A stretch of DNA of 64,000 nucleotides from an uncultured Prevotellaceae bacterium (GCA_902801375.1 CADCIB010000005.1:172241-236240); one strand, 5' to 3'; positions 16,135-26,115 are shown, numbered from the stretch's first letter. The notes: generated by a model from the sequence alone, not told the origin. Numbers and translations: made by a program.

Positions 16135-17760
16135 ATGAACAATTCAGTAATCACATTCCCCGTACCGGCCAATGAACCGGTAAAGGCCTATCTGGCAGGT
16201 TCGCCAGAGCGTGTAGCACTCGAAGAGGAACTGCAGCGCCAGTCGAACATCGTCGTTGACATCCCCATCATCATTGGTGGCAAAGAAATCCGCACAGGCG
16301 ACACTGGCAAGGTGACTTGTCCGCACGACCACAACCACGTGCTCGCCACCTATCATAAAGTAGGAAAGAAAGAAGTGCAGATGGCTGTAGAGGCCGCCAT
16401 GAAGGCCTGGAAGGAATGGAGCCAGACACCTTGGACCACCCGCGCCGCCATCGTGATGAAGATGGCCGAACTGCTGGCCACGAAATATCGCCCCATCATG
16501 AACGCCGCCTGCATGCTCGGACAAAGCAAGAACATCTATCAGGCAGAGATTGACTCGGCTTGCGAGACCATCGACTTCTTCCGCTATAACGTGCACTATG
16601 CTTCGAAGATTTATGCCATGCAGCCGAAGGATGGCAACATGCAGTTGAACCACACGGAGTATCGTCCGCTGGAGGGCTTCGTGCTGGCCGTGACGCCGTT
16701 CAACTTCACGTCGATTGCCTCGAACCTCTGCATGACGCCGGTGCTGATGGGTAATGTAGCCCTGTGGAAGCCCTCCACGACGGCATTGCTGTCGAACTAC
16801 TACCTGATGCAGCTCTACAAGGAGGCTGGTCTGCCCGACGGCGTGGTGAACTTCCTGCCTGGCAGCGGTGCCTTGATTGGCGAGGTGGCCACGGAGTCGA
16901 AATTCTTCGCAGGCATCCACTTCACAGGTTCTACGGCAACATTCAAGACTTTATGGCAGCAGGCCTGCAGCAATCTCGACAAATACATCTCCTATCCGCG
17001 ACTGGTGGGTGAGACGGGTGGCAAGGACTATATCTTCGTGCATCCTTCTGCCGACAAGAAGGCTGTGGCTACGGCTGCCTTCTGCGGAGCTTTCGAGTTC
17101 CAGGGACAGAAGTGCTCGGCTGCCAGCCGCATGTACATTCCGAAGTCGATGTGGCCTGAGGTGCTCGAGGACATCAAGCGTATGGCCGGTGAGGTGAAGA
17201 TGGGCGACGTGATGGACCCGATGAACTTCATCAACGCCGTCATCGACGAGGCTTCGTTCGACAAGTGCCAGTCGTACATCGACTTCGCTGAGAAGGCCGA
17301 CGATGCCAAGATAGTGCTTGGCGGCAAGTGCGACAAGTCGAAAGGCTGGTTTGTGGAGCCCACCGTCATCGAGACCTCCAACCCGCATTTCAAGTCGATG
17401 GAAGAAGAAATCTTCGGCCCCGTGCTGACCGTCTATCCCTACGACGACGACAAGGTGGACGAGACGGTGAAGTTGCTCGACGAGACCTCGCCCTACGGCT
17501 TGACGGGTGCTGTCTTCGGCCGCGACCGTCTGGCTGTGGAGAAGATCACGAACGACCTGTGCTACACCGCCGGCAACTTCTACATCAACGACAAACCGAC
17601 GGGAGCCGTCGTTGGCATGCAGCCCTTCGGCGGTGCCCGCGCCAGCGGTACCAACGACAAGGCCGGTGGTGAGTTCAACCTCATCCGCTGGATCATCCCG
17701 CGTGTCATCAAGGAGACCCTCGTGTCGCCCACCGACTACCGATACACGTATCTGAAGTAA
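16135..17760 (+). CDS. pruA: L-glutamate gamma-semialdehyde dehydrogenase (1-pyrroline-5-carboxylate dehydrogenase)
   Basis: NAD-linked oxidation of glutamate semialdehyde to glutamate, the last step of proline and ornithine/arginine degradation. 541 residues of the aldehyde dehydrogenase fold. Visible motifs: VTPFNFTSIASNL, GNVALWKPS, VNFLPGSG, the general-base Glu in VGETGGKDY, the catalytic Cys in FEFQGQKCSAASR and EEIFGPVLTVYPY. No proline dehydrogenase domain is attached. It precedes arcA on the same strand, so ornithine from the deiminase route could be carried on to glutamate if an ornithine aminotransferase exists elsewhere (inference). Confidence 0.95.
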   Translation: MNNSVITFPVPANEPVKAYLAGSPERVALEEELQRQSNIVVDIPIIIGGKEIRTGDTGKVTCPHDHNHVLATYHKVGKKEVQMAVEAAMKAWKEWSQTPWTTRAAIVMKMAELLATKYRPIMNAACMLGQSKNIYQAEIDSACETIDFFRYNVHYASKIYAMQPKDGNMQLNHTEYRPLEGFVLAVTPFNFTSIASNLCMTPVLMGNVALWKPSTTALLSNYYLMQLYKEAGLPDGVVNFLPGSGALIGEVATESKFFAGIHFTGSTATFKTLWQQACSNLDKYISYPRLVGETGGKDYIFVHPSADKKAVATAAFCGAFEFQGQKCSAASRMYIPKSMWPEVLEDIKRMAGEVKMGDVMDPMNFINAVIDEASFDKCQSYIDFAEKADDAKIVLGGKCDKSKGWFVEPTVIETSNPHFKSMEEEIFGPVLTVYPYDDDKVDETVKLLDETSPYGLTGAVFGRDRLAVEKITNDLCYTAGNFYINDKPTGAVVGMQPFGGARASGTNDKAGGEFNLIRWIIPRVIKETLVSPTDYRYTYLK

Positions 17761-17772
17761 GTTTTTATTCAG

Positions 17773-17882
17773 TTGACAAGTTGACGAGTTGACAAGTAAA
17801 CAAGCTATTTGTTCATACAACCCGTCAACTTGTCACTAAAAAAGTATCAACTCGTTAACTCGTCAACTTGTTAACTTGTCAA
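17773..17882. repeat. Octamer repeat tract with inverted halves between pruA and arcA
   Basis: Left half: four 8-bp units TTGACAAG, TTGACGAG, TTGACAAG, TAAACAAG (17773-17804). Right half: complementary units CTCGTTAA, CTCGTCAA, CTTGTTAA, CTTGTCAA (17851-17882). The halves could form a long imperfect stem. The same octamer occurs inside lgt (26420-26451) and upstream of pyrI (9499-9514). Confidence 0.9.
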
Positions 17883-17892
17883 CTAAAAAACC

Positions 17893-19164
17893 ATGAAAGA
17901 AAAAAACATAACCCCGTGTCAGGTGAACGTATCGTCTGAGACGGGACGCTTACGAGCCGTGCTGCTCCATCGTCCCGGAGTGGAGATAGAGCGCATGACC
18001 CCGCTGAATGCCGCCCACTGTCTGTACAGCGACATTCTCAACAAAGTCAGCGTGGACCAGGAATACCGCAACTTCTGCGGCGTGCTGGAACGCTGGACCA
18101 ACGTCTACTACGTGGAAGACATTCTGGAGGAACTGCTCCGCCGCGACGACATCAAGACCGACCTGGTGCGCGAGAGCGTGTTCCACTATGGCCGCCGGCC
18201 GGTGAAGCAAGCCGGAACGACGGGCGACCGCCTCTTCGAGACTTTGATGGAGATGGACAGCGTGCAGCTGGCACGTGTGCTCATCGAGGGCTATGAGAAC
18301 CCGCAGTGGGACGGCCTCAGCGAAGACCGCTACCTCCTGGAGCCGCTCTACAACCTCTTCTTCACCCGCGATGCTTCATCGACCGTCTACAACCGCGTAT
18401 TGATCAACTCCATGAGCTTCGAGGTGCGCGAACGCGAGACACTCATCTACGAAGCCATCTTCCGCCATTTCTTCGGCGTAGAGCTGCTCAATGCCACCCA
18501 ATGGAACAACAAGGCGCGCACAGAAGGCGGCGACGTACACATCGCCTCGCCCGACCTGCTCTGCGTGGGCGAAGGCATCCGTACCAACGCCAAAGGTATA
18601 GAATACCTGGCACAGACTTTTGCCCGTGAGCGCGACCATTTTAATATATTGGTGCAGGAACTGCCCCACGACCCAGAGTCGTTCATCCACCTCGATATGG
18701 TGTTCACCTTCCTGGGCAGCCATCAGTGTATGGCCTTCGAGCCGATGCTCAAGAAGAACGGACTCTTCAGCGACAAAGATACCACACTCATCAGCATCGA
18801 CAACGGGAAAATCAGCTACCGCCAGGTGCCCAGCATACTGAAAGGCCTGGAGCAACTGGGCTGGGACATCGACCCCGTCATCGGCGGCGGCAGCGACCCG
18901 TGGGTACAGCTGCGCGAGCAGTGGCACAGCGGCGCTAACTTCTTCTCTATCGGCAACGGTAAGGTGATAGGCTATCGCCGTAATGTACACACTATTGAAG
19001 CCCTCGACCATGCAGGGTTCGCCGTACTGAATTCAGAGGACATCATCAGCGGAAAGGTTTCGATGGACGACTACGAGAAGTTCGTGGCCACCTTCCCAGG
19101 TGCCGAACTGCCCCGTGCTGGAGGCGGCGCCCGCTGCATGACGATGCCCATCCTGCGCGACTAA
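17893..19164 (+). CDS. arcA: Arginine deiminase
   Basis: Hydrolyses arginine to citrulline and NH3, the entry step of the deiminase pathway. 423 residues. Motifs in order: [14 protein letters not shown] at the N-terminus, FTRDASSTV (substrate Asp), [18 protein letters not shown] with the catalytic His, and the nucleophile Cys near the end in [14 protein letters not shown]. The start follows the octamer tract directly. Together with arcB and arcC the window carries a complete pathway, though divided over two strands and about 9 kb. Confidence 0.97.
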   Translation: MKEKNITPCQVNVSSETGRLRAVLLHRPGVEIERMTPLNAAHCLYSDILNKVSVDQEYRNFCGVLERWTNVYYVEDILEELLRRDDIKTDLVRESVFHYGRRPVKQAGTTGDRLFETLMEMDSVQLARVLIEGYENPQWDGLSEDRYLLEPLYNLFFTRDASSTVYNRVLINSMSFEVRERETLIYEAIFRHFFGVELLNATQWNNKARTEGGDVHIASPDLLCVGEGIRTNAKGIEYLAQTFARERDHFNILVQELPHDPESFIHLDMVFTFLGSHQCMAFEPMLKKNGLFSDKDTTLISIDNGKISYRQVPSILKGLEQLGWDIDPVIGGGSDPWVQLREQWHSGANFFSIGNGKVIGYRRNVHTIEALDHAGFAVLNSEDIISGKVSMDDYEKFVATFPGAELPRAGGGARCMTMPILRD

Positions 19165-19186
19165 TCGAAATATCACCCCACATCAG

Positions 19187-21835
19187 ATGGCTACGAAAGA
19201 AAAGACCCTCACCCCCATGATGCAGCAGTTCTTCTCGCTGAAGGAGAAACATCCCGACGCGCTGCTGCTCTTCCGCTGTGGCGACTTCTACGAGACCTAC
19301 TGCGACGATGCCGTCGATGCCAGCCGCATCCTGGGCATCACGCTGACGCATCGCAACAACGGGGCTGGGGCGAAGGGCAAGGACGAGATGGCGGGATTCC
19401 CCCATCACGCCCTCGACACCTACCTGCCGAAACTCATCCGCGCAGGGCGGCGTGTGGCCATCTGCGACCAGTTGGAAGACCCGAAGCTGACAAAGAAACT
19501 CGTCAAGCGCGGCATCACGGAACTCGTCACGCCAGGCGTGGCGATGGGCGACAACGTGCTGAACTACAAGGAAAATAACTTCCTGGCCGCTGTGAACTTT
19601 GGAAAGGCTGCGTGCGGCGTGGCCTTCCTCGACATCTCCACGGGTGAGTTTCTCACTGGACAGGGAACCTACGACTACGTAGAAAAACTCCTGACCAACT
19701 TCCAACCTAAAGAAATACTCTACGAACGTGGCAAGCGTGAGCTGTTCGAGCGCTCGTTTGGCGACAAGTATTTCACCTACGTCTTGGACGACTGGGTGTT
19801 TACTGAGCAGACCGCCTTGCAGAAACTCACGGCGCATTTCAAAGTGAAGTCGCTGAAAGGCTTCGGCGTGGATCATCTGCGCAGCGGCGTGATTGCCGCA
19901 GGTGTCATCCTGCAATATTTAGAGAACACGCAGCACACACAGATTGGTCACATCACCTCGCTCCGCAGAATCGAGGAGGATAAGTATGTGCGCTTGGACA
20001 AGTTCACCGTGCGTTCGCTGGAACTGCTCTATCCCATGCAGGAGGGCGGACGGTCGCTGCTCGATGTGCTCGACCGTACCGTGTCGCCCATGGGGGCACG
20101 CATGCTGAAGCGATGGGTGGTGTTCCCCTTGAAGGAACAGAAGGCCATCAACCGCCGATTGGATATGGCCGAGCATTTCTTCCGCGAACCCTTGTTCCGC
20201 GAACTGGTGGACGCGCAGTTTGCCCTTGTGGGCGACTTGGAGCGTATCGGTGCGAAAGTGGCCGTCGGACGGGTGACTCCCCGCGAGGTGAACCAGCTGA
20301 AGACCGCCCTGATGGCTTTGGTACCCGTGAAGGAAGCCTGTATGGAAAGCGACAACGAAGCCATCCGCGAGGTGGGCGAACGGTTGCAGCTCTGCGAGGA
20401 GATGCGCGACCGCATTGCCCGCGAAGTGACCGACGACCCACCACAACTCGTCAACAAAGGCGGTGTCATCCGCAACGGCGTGAACGCGGAACTCGACGAA
20501 CTGCGCCACATCGCCTACAGCGGCAAGGACTATCTCTTGCAGATACAGGAGCGCGAAGCCCGACAGACAGGCATCTCGTCGTTGAAGATTGGCTACAACA
20601 ATGTGTTCGGCTATTATCTCGAAGTGCGCAACACGTACAAGGATCATGTGCCCGCCGACTGGATTCGCAAGCAGACTTTGGCACAGGCCGAGCGATATAT
20701 CACGCAGGAGCTGAAGGAGTACGAGGAGAAAATCTTAGGGGCAGAGGACAAGATTCTGTCGTTGGAGACACGCCTGTTCAACGAACTGGTCGTCGCCCTC
20801 GGACAGATTATTCCCGCCATTCAGCAAAACGCTACGCTCGTGGCAGAGATGGACTGCCTACTTTCCTTCGCCAAGTCGGCTGAAGAACAACACTATGTGC
20901 GGCCCGTCATCGACGACAGCGATGTCATCGACATCCATCAAGGCCGCCATCCTGTCATCGAAGTGGAACTGCCCTTGGGCGAGCAATATGTGCCTAACGA
21001 CATTCTGTTAGACACCACACGCCAGCAAATCATCATCATCACGGGTCCCAATATGGCGGGTAAGTCGGCCTTGCTGCGCCAGACCGCCCTGATTGTGTTG
21101 ATGGCGCAGATAGGCAGCTTCGTGCCGGCCGAGAGTGCCCGCATCGGAATGGTGGATAAGATATTCACCCGCGTGGGTGCCAGCGACAATATCTCCTTGG
21201 GCGAATCGACCTTTATGGTGGAAATGACCGAAGCCTCGAACATCCTGAACAACGCCACACCCCGCTCGCTCGTGCTCTTCGACGAACTGGGACGCGGCAC
21301 CTCCACCTACGACGGCATTTCCATCGCCTGGGCCATTGTGGAGTATCTGCACGAGCATCCGAAGGCTCGTGCCCGCACGCTCTTCGCCACCCACTACCAC
21401 GAACTGAACGAGATGGAAAAGTCGTTCTCGCGCATCAAGAATTATAATGTAAGCGTGCGCGAGGCCGACGGCCGCGTCATCTTCATGCGCAAGCTCGTCC
21501 GCGGTGGGTCGGAGCACTCCTTCGGTATCCATGTGGCACAGATAGCCGGAATGCCCAAGAGCATCGTGAAGCGAGCCAACGAAATCCTGAAGCAGCTGGA
21601 GAGCAAAGAAGACAGAGGGGAGAGAAACACAAATGCTAACACGCTTTCCTCGCCCATCACCAATCATCCTTCCTCCGAACAAAGGGAGGGCATGCAGCTC
21701 TCCTTCTTCCAGTTGGACGACCCTGTGCTCTGTCAGGTGCGCGACGAAATTCTCGGCCTCGACATCAACAACCTCACCCCTGTGGAAGCCCTGAACAAAC
21801 TCAACGACATCAAAAAGATTGTCGCAGGAAAATAG
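19187..21835 (+). CDS. mutS: DNA mismatch repair protein MutS
   Basis: Recognises mismatches and small loops and recruits MutL. 882 residues, full length. The N-terminal mismatch domain has [20 protein letters not shown] and the Phe-X-Glu wedge in CGDFYETY. The C-terminal ATPase has Walker A in [14 protein letters not shown], Walker B in [16 protein letters not shown] and [11 protein letters not shown] low-complexity segment near the C-terminus ([17 protein letters not shown]) is probably a tolerated insertion before the conserved [10 protein letters not shown]. It starts 22 bp after arcA, so a shared transcript is likely. Confidence 0.97.
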   Translation: MATKEKTLTPMMQQFFSLKEKHPDALLLFRCGDFYETYCDDAVDASRILGITLTHRNNGAGAKGKDEMAGFPHHALDTYLPKLIRAGRRVAICDQLEDPKLTKKLVKRGITELVTPGVAMGDNVLNYKENNFLAAVNFGKAACGVAFLDISTGEFLTGQGTYDYVEKLLTNFQPKEILYERGKRELFERSFGDKYFTYVLDDWVFTEQTALQKLTAHFKVKSLKGFGVDHLRSGVIAAGVILQYLENTQHTQIGHITSLRRIEEDKYVRLDKFTVRSLELLYPMQEGGRSLLDVLDRTVSPMGARMLKRWVVFPLKEQKAINRRLDMAEHFFREPLFRELVDAQFALVGDLERIGAKVAVGRVTPREVNQLKTALMALVPVKEACMESDNEAIREVGERLQLCEEMRDRIAREVTDDPPQLVNKGGVIRNGVNAELDELRHIAYSGKDYLLQIQEREARQTGISSLKIGYNNVFGYYLEVRNTYKDHVPADWIRKQTLAQAERYITQELKEYEEKILGAEDKILSLETRLFNELVVALGQIIPAIQQNATLVAEMDCLLSFAKSAEEQHYVRPVIDDSDVIDIHQGRHPVIEVELPLGEQYVPNDILLDTTRQQIIIITGPNMAGKSALLRQTALIVLMAQIGSFVPAESARIGMVDKIFTRVGASDNISLGESTFMVEMTEASNILNNATPRSLVLFDELGRGTSTYDGISIAWAIVEYLHEHPKARARTLFATHYHELNEMEKSFSRIKNYNVSVREADGRVIFMRKLVRGGSEHSFGIHVAQIAGMPKSIVKRANEILKQLESKEDRGERNTNANTLSSPITNHPSSEQREGMQLSFFQLDDPVLCQVRDEILGLDINNLTPVEALNKLNDIKKIVAGK

Positions 21836-22110
21836 ATCTTTTTATCGACAAAACCATTATTGCACTTTCTCCCACGAAAGTTGCGAAACACCCTTCACCC
21901 TTACACACGGCACATAACCTGAAGATATAAAAAGGATTACGGTGTGAAGGGTGCCACACCCACCCTTCACACCCTACACACTTTCGGCAAAAATCATGTG
22001 AAAGCTATCCAGTTCTCCTCCTAAGGAGAGGCGAGGGGAGGTCACCCAATGCCCTTCTTCTTGTCAGCACGATTCTGCGAGGGTATCAAAATGCGAAACA
22101 TCAATTGCGT
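21836..22110. other. Gene-free stretch after mutS with diverged inverted repeats
   Basis: CACCCTTCAC (21890-21899) and GTGAAGGGTG (21944-21953) form a 10-bp inverted repeat, and a further direct copy of CACCCTTCACACC follows near 21961. This could act as a mutS terminator region, although no T-run follows. No coding potential was seen. Confidence 0.5.
22012..22047. repeat. Interspersed GC-rich hairpin repeat, diverged copy
   Basis: CTCCTCCTAAGGAGAGGCGA followed by GGGGAGGTCACCC. Same arrangement as the copies in btuC-like, leuS and response-regulator genes, but with weaker arms. Confidence 0.55.
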
Positions 22111-22269
22111 GTAGGGACATACTTTTATGTATGTCCGTTGCCTGCCGTTTGTAGGGATATCTTGGACAAGCTAAGCGCAGGCGTATCCTTTATGTATATC
22201 CGTCCCTCCCCACCGATACTACAGATAAATGAATCGATAATTCGGACATACATAAAAGTATGTCCCTAC
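22111..22269. mobile_element. Possible miniature element with 27-bp perfect terminal inverted repeats
   Basis: A 27-bp sequence at 22111-22137 (begins GTAGGGACATACTTTTATGT) recurs as its exact reverse complement at 22243-22269. Inside, near 22150-22200, is a diverged copy of the same motif (GTAGGGATAT...TTTATGTATATCCG). There is no open reading frame, so it would depend on a transposase in trans. No obvious target-site duplication was found. Confidence 0.6.
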
Positions 22270-22284
22270 AGTCGGTTCAGATAA

Positions 22285-22570
22285 CCTGCGGGAGTGATGG
22301 AGATAGCCTGCGAGCGTGTCTTAAATCATCTGCGAGCGTGTCAAAGAATATCTATGAGAGTGTCGGAGATTATCTGTGAGAGTGTCAGCGAATATCATTT
22401 GGAATGCGAACAGATACTACTGACTGCGTGAATAGACGCTAATTACGAGGTAATTGTATTGCGGTCACGATGCAATCGCATTGCAGTCACGAGGTCATTG
22501 CATTGCAGTCATGAGCTCGTTCCATTGCAATCACGAGATGAATGAACTGCAACCAGAAACTGAGTGAATA
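22285..22570. repeat. 22-bp tandem array B, 13 units in phase
   Basis: Cut every 22 bp from 22285, the sequence gives 13 aligned units (a weaker 14th to 22592). Units 1-5 read like TCTGCGAGCGTGTC plus a variable tail; units 9-13 read like GCAGTCACGAGGTCATTGC; units 6-8 are transitional but keep phase. 22 is not a multiple of 3, so it is not a protein repeat. It lies 155 bp past the stop of the minus-strand exoprotein gene. Confidence 0.92.
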
Positions 22571-22724
22571 GAAACCAGAAAAGTGGAGCAATCACATCAA
22601 AATCGGCCCGCGCCGCATTTCCGTATATTAGGGGCGACCCCCTTGTACGTTTCTTGCGGCGCGTCCAACACAAAACATTTACAACTCTATTCTTAATGCG
22701 TAGCCTTGCTACGCGCTTGCTCAA

Positions 22725-24641
22725 TTATCTGACAACCACCTTCCTGCCATCCTTGATGTACACGCCAGCGGGCAGCGTGCGATTAGCGTCCAAGCGACGA
22801 CCCTGTAGGTCATATTGGGATGAGGCGTGGGAGTTGAAGGGTGAGACATGTATTCCTGTGCTCTCGTCTGCCTCGACCGACAGCGGCACGAAGGAGTATT
22901 GGGTGATGTTCTTGTACATCCTTGGCGAGAAACAGCCGAAAAGCGTCTGTGCCGTCATGGGTAGAGAAATGCCGTCAAAGACACCGAATATGTCGTTCAG
23001 GTGAAGGTACGGCTTGCCGTCGTCGCCCGCCACGAAGATGCCCTGGTCGGTGGAAATAATCCGTACACCAAGGATGTTCATCACCTTGTACCAATAATTA
23101 TAGTCCGTTCTCAGGTTGCTTACGGAAAACTCTTCAAAGGCCAGGCCCTCTGCCTTTCCGCCTTTCTCAACGGTGGAGAGGTCGGTGGAACGTGTGGGGA
23201 ACAGGGTGGACAGGTCGTTGCACTCGCAGAGCAGACCAGCTATCGTGCCTTTGAGCTCCGTTCCCTCTTCGGCTTCAAGGCCCGTGCCAAACAGACAGAT
23301 GGCCGCGCCATTCTCGCGGTCGGCAACCACCAAGCGGTCGCCCTGGGACTTCAGCACCACTGCGTTCTCCAACGAAAGGTTGATGTATTTGACATTCTCA
23401 TGCTCTCTTGACTCGTCCAGTTCATAATTCCTTCCGTTGATGATGCGTCCGTAGAAGTCCTCCTGCATGAAGACGGGTTCGTCGTACTCGTAGCAGGCAA
23501 TCAGGTGGGAATAGAGCCCACCATCGTAGAACAGCCCCATCGGACCGCTGAAGCCCTCCGTGCTGCCGATACCTTCCACCCATTCCATCGAACCACGGTC
23601 CTCCACGCTTCCGTCCTCGTGGGTCGTTGTGGCCTTCAGCACAAGCCGCTTGCGGGCATTGCCGTCAACCGTCACCTCGTCGATGTGGTCCACCGTCAGG
23701 CGGTAGGTGTCTCCGTACTCCTCCTTGCAGAACACCACGTCGCCCACCTGCGCGTTGAAGTCACAGAGAACGGTCTCAAAGTCAGGCATGTCCCATTCAT
23801 CCCATGACTTACTCTTGTCCACCATGTAAATCTTTCCATTCCTTTCGCGGATAGCACCTTGGTAGGTGGGTTTGCCGTCGTTGACGCTCAGGTATAGTTT
23901 CTTATAACTCCCTTCATCAAACAGCGTGTCGCCCTGCATAGTATATACATAGCGGCTACCGTAATAGAGATTCGTCACCTCGTATTCCCAACGCTTGCCT
24001 TCCCTCACAAAGCTGTTTTTCTTCGGGTAGAAGTCCTCACCCGTGAAAATGCACTTTCCGCCTTCATAGACAGCGAGCAACTTATCATAATAGATGCCGG
24101 TATCAAACATCACGGACTCCAGTAAGCCGCTCGTGCTGCCTATACCCTCCACCCAATAACCGGTCAAGCCCGTACCATACCATTCCGAATTGGAGCTGGT
24201 ATGTTGTTCTTCCACTTTCACCCGTTTGCGCTCAATGCCTTTAACGGTGATTGCATCCCGATTCACGGCTACTGCCGCTCTCTCTCCGAAATACATCCTC
24301 TCGCCAACAGGCAGGTCGAAGTCATAGAGGAACTCCACGTTCTCATGATTGAAACGCACGAAATAGACTTTTGAACCTTCCTCACGCAAGGCTCCGCAAT
24401 AGACGGGTTCCGTCGTCTTGTACATGGCCTCGTCGATGGTGTACAGTTTCTTATACGCCTCACCGTCTATCAGCGTATCACCCTGGATGAAGTACTCGTA
24501 CTCATAACGGGATCCAGACATTATGTTCATTGATTGCCACTTCCACACTTTGCCCTCCTTCACCAGCGAGACATCCTGTGCAGACAATGCCTGCCAGCCC
24601 AACAGAAGGGTTAAGCCCAGTAATAATCTTATAGTTCTCAT
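22725..24641 (-). CDS. Exported protein with two tandem modules and Prevotella-type C-terminal tail
   Basis: 638 residues. Signal peptide MRTIRLLLGLTLLLGWQALSAQ. Two modules of about 190 residues repeat the same order: VKEGKVWKW / VREGKRWEYE, then GDTLIDGEAYKKLY / GDTLFDEGSYKKLY, WVEGIGSTSG / WVEGIGSTEG, TGEDFY / MQEDFY. A third region (about residues 420-580) looks like an OB-type or beta-sandwich domain of unknown role. The end (YDLQGRRLDANRTLPAGVYI...GRKVVVR) is the shared exoprotein tail. Function unknown; secreted or surface location is inferred. Confidence 0.8.
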   Translation of the reverse strand: MRTIRLLLGLTLLLGWQALSAQDVSLVKEGKVWKWQSMNIMSGSRYEYEYFIQGDTLIDGEAYKKLYTIDEAMYKTTEPVYCGALREEGSKVYFVRFNHENVEFLYDFDLPVGERMYFGERAAVAVNRDAITVKGIERKRVKVEEQHTSSNSEWYGTGLTGYWVEGIGSTSGLLESVMFDTGIYYDKLLAVYEGGKCIFTGEDFYPKKNSFVREGKRWEYEVTNLYYGSRYVYTMQGDTLFDEGSYKKLYLSVNDGKPTYQGAIRERNGKIYMVDKSKSWDEWDMPDFETVLCDFNAQVGDVVFCKEEYGDTYRLTVDHIDEVTVDGNARKRLVLKATTTHEDGSVEDRGSMEWVEGIGSTEGFSGPMGLFYDGGLYSHLIACYEYDEPVFMQEDFYGRIINGRNYELDESREHENVKYINLSLENAVVLKSQGDRLVVADRENGAAICLFGTGLEAEEGTELKGTIAGLLCECNDLSTLFPTRSTDLSTVEKGGKAEGLAFEEFSVSNLRTDYNYWYKVMNILGVRIISTDQGIFVAGDDGKPYLHLNDIFGVFDGISLPMTAQTLFGCFSPRMYKNITQYSFVPLSVEADESTGIHVSPFNSHASSQYDLQGRRLDANRTLPAGVYIKDGRKVVVR

Positions 24642-24685
24642 AAGCAGAAATAATAAAGTACAATATAATTAATAGTTATTCGCTG

Positions 24686-24693
24686 CAAATATA
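24686..24693 (-). promoter_or_regulatory. -7 element for the exoprotein gene at 22725-24641
   Basis: TATATTTG on the minus strand, 45 bp before the start codon. No good TTTG is visible at the -33 position. Confidence 0.5.
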
Positions 24694-24822
24694 GCATATT
24701 TTCTTTAAACGCGACTATTTTGTTTGCATTATCTGCAATTAACGTATCATTCCTTCCGTTATGTTTACAGTTGACCCCAAAGGCAGAAAAGTGAAGCAAG
24801 CAAATAAATAAAGAACCTCTTG

Positions 24823-25302
24823 TTAATTGTAATACTGTTCATCATAATACTTCTTTACTGTAATACTATTTGTTTTCAATTTGGGATAGAGTCCCCAGTA
24901 ATAGCGATTGGCCATCGATGCGATGGCATTTTCTGTTTTACCCAGTACAAGCAACAGTACGGCATGGTCATCTTCGTATTGCAAGGATTGGCTCTTCACA
25001 TAATCGCCAGCCGTCACATACAGCTTGCCCACTATCAGGGTGTTGCTTGAAAAATCAATGGGTGGCAGGTTGTGAGTCGTGCCACATGCCGACTGTAATT
25101 CCTTCACGCTGTTGATGACGAAACAGGTGTCCACGTCGTATTCTGTTTCTGTGAAGAACATGGGGAGGGCTTCTCCGAAGAAAGACTCCACCATCGCATC
25201 TACTTCCTCTGGTGACGGACTATTGGAGTCGTCACCACATCCCATCAGCACTGTCACGATGGCAAACAGCACTGAGAGTAACAAACATTTTTTTTCTTTC
25301 AT
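24823..25302 (-). CDS. Lipoprotein of unknown function
   Basis: 159 residues with lipoprotein signal ending LMGC. The body is acidic near the N-terminus (SPSPEEVDAMVESFF), followed by FVINSVKELQSACG and LIVGKLYVTAGDYV. No family recognised. It lies just downstream of an RHS remnant, so an immunity-like role is conceivable but unsupported. Confidence 0.65.
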   Translation of the reverse strand: MKEKKCLLLSVLFAIVTVLMGCGDDSNSPSPEEVDAMVESFFGEALPMFFTETEYDVDTCFVINSVKELQSACGTTHNLPPIDFSSNTLIVGKLYVTAGDYVKSQSLQYEDDHAVLLLVLGKTENAIASMANRYYWGLYPKLKTNSITVKKYYDEQYYN

Positions 25303-25344
25303 TTTATTAGTTTTATTGATTTAACACCCAAAGTAATTCAACCT

Positions 25345-25548
25345 CTATATGAAAGAAGTAGAATGACTATTATAAACAAGAAAACGACACCATAATAATA
25401 AATGGCTGTCCAGCTCCTTGCCGCTGTACTTCCACCGCTGCACCATCGCCGAGTCTGACCAGCAGTCGGCACGGCTTGCACCATAGGGGTAGAACATGTT
25501 GCGCTGCTCCACCTGTCCGGTATGTCTTGTTCGCATATTCGGATTCAA
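25345..25548 (-). pseudogene. RHS-repeat core fragment (decayed)
   Basis: The 67-residue frame contains RHTGQVEQRNMFYPYGAS and QRWKYSGKELD, matching the end of an RHS core, which normally reads H-x-G-x-V, YYPFG, then KYxGKELD before GLDxYDYGAR. After GKELD the frame turns into SHLLLWCRFLVYN, but a +1 shift gives AIYYYGVVFLF, closer to the expected tyrosine-rich motif, so a frameshift is likely. There is no RHS body upstream and no toxin domain downstream. It starts 5 bp after the stop of the lipoprotein gene, the arrangement of orphan RHS tip cassettes. Confidence 0.7.
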
Positions 25549-25553
25549 TTTAA

Positions 25554-25985
25554 TTAATTTGTTATCTCACATGAAGCAGCATCGCCATAAGAATAATTCT
25601 TTATTGAATAATGCATACCAATAGAAAGATCTAATTTGTTATAAACTTCAACTCCAACCACAGGATAGTCATAATCGACAATGTATTTATTCAAAAAAAC
25701 AGGAGACAATCGATTTCCAAACTGAATAGAGTCTACGCTACAGAGAAACACACCATAATCTGCATGAATGCTATCGAAGCACAAGTGCTTAGTTCCTCTT
25801 TTTCCTCTCTTTTTTATGATATGATAAACGTATTCTTTATTGCAACTATCTTTTATATCCAACTCTAAGAATAGAATTACGTCGTCAGCCTCTATTGTTT
25901 TGGAGCGTGCATCATATTTTATGTAATTATTTTTGCATCCTCCTAAAACACAGATCAGGAAAACGAGAAAAAGCCTATTAAACAT
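25554..25985 (-). CDS. Small lipoprotein, possible RHS-cassette immunity gene
   Basis: 143 residues from 25985 (MFNRLFLVFLICVLGGCKNN, lipoprotein signal); a start at 26003 adds six residues. AT-richer than its neighbours, suggesting transfer. The body is beta-rich (DDVILFLELDIKD, LSPVFLNKYIVDYDYPVV) and matches no family I recognise. It sits between a C-terminal protein remnant and an RHS core fragment on the same strand, the position of an immunity gene in an RHS toxin cassette. That role is inferred from position only. Confidence 0.6.
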   Translation of the reverse strand: MFNRLFLVFLICVLGGCKNNYIKYDARSKTIEADDVILFLELDIKDSCNKEYVYHIIKKRGKRGTKHLCFDSIHADYGVFLCSVDSIQFGNRLSPVFLNKYIVDYDYPVVGVEVYNKLDLSIGMHYSIKNYSYGDAASCEITN

Positions 25986-25989
25986 CTTA

Positions 25990-26115
25990 TTATTTGCTCT
26001 CATTGTACATCCTCCACCATTCATCAATTTCTTTGATCTTAATTGAGTCACTGTATTTGGAATTAAACAAATCCTCAAGACTGCAAAAATGTATTACGGC
26101 ACAGCTAAATAGGTA
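25990..26115 (-). pseudogene. 41-residue C-terminal remnant overlapping the lipoprotein start
   Basis: An open frame with no start, ending SIKIKEIDEWWRMYNESK and a stop at 25990, overlaps the alternative lipoprotein start at 26003. Its upstream end runs into 22-bp array C. It looks like the end of a larger protein, perhaps a toxin tip, whose body was lost at the array boundary. Confidence 0.4.

Noticed and set aside
22285-22570. Array B as part of a coding repeat
   Set aside because: The 22-bp period changes frame each unit, and stop codons occur in all frames within a few units.
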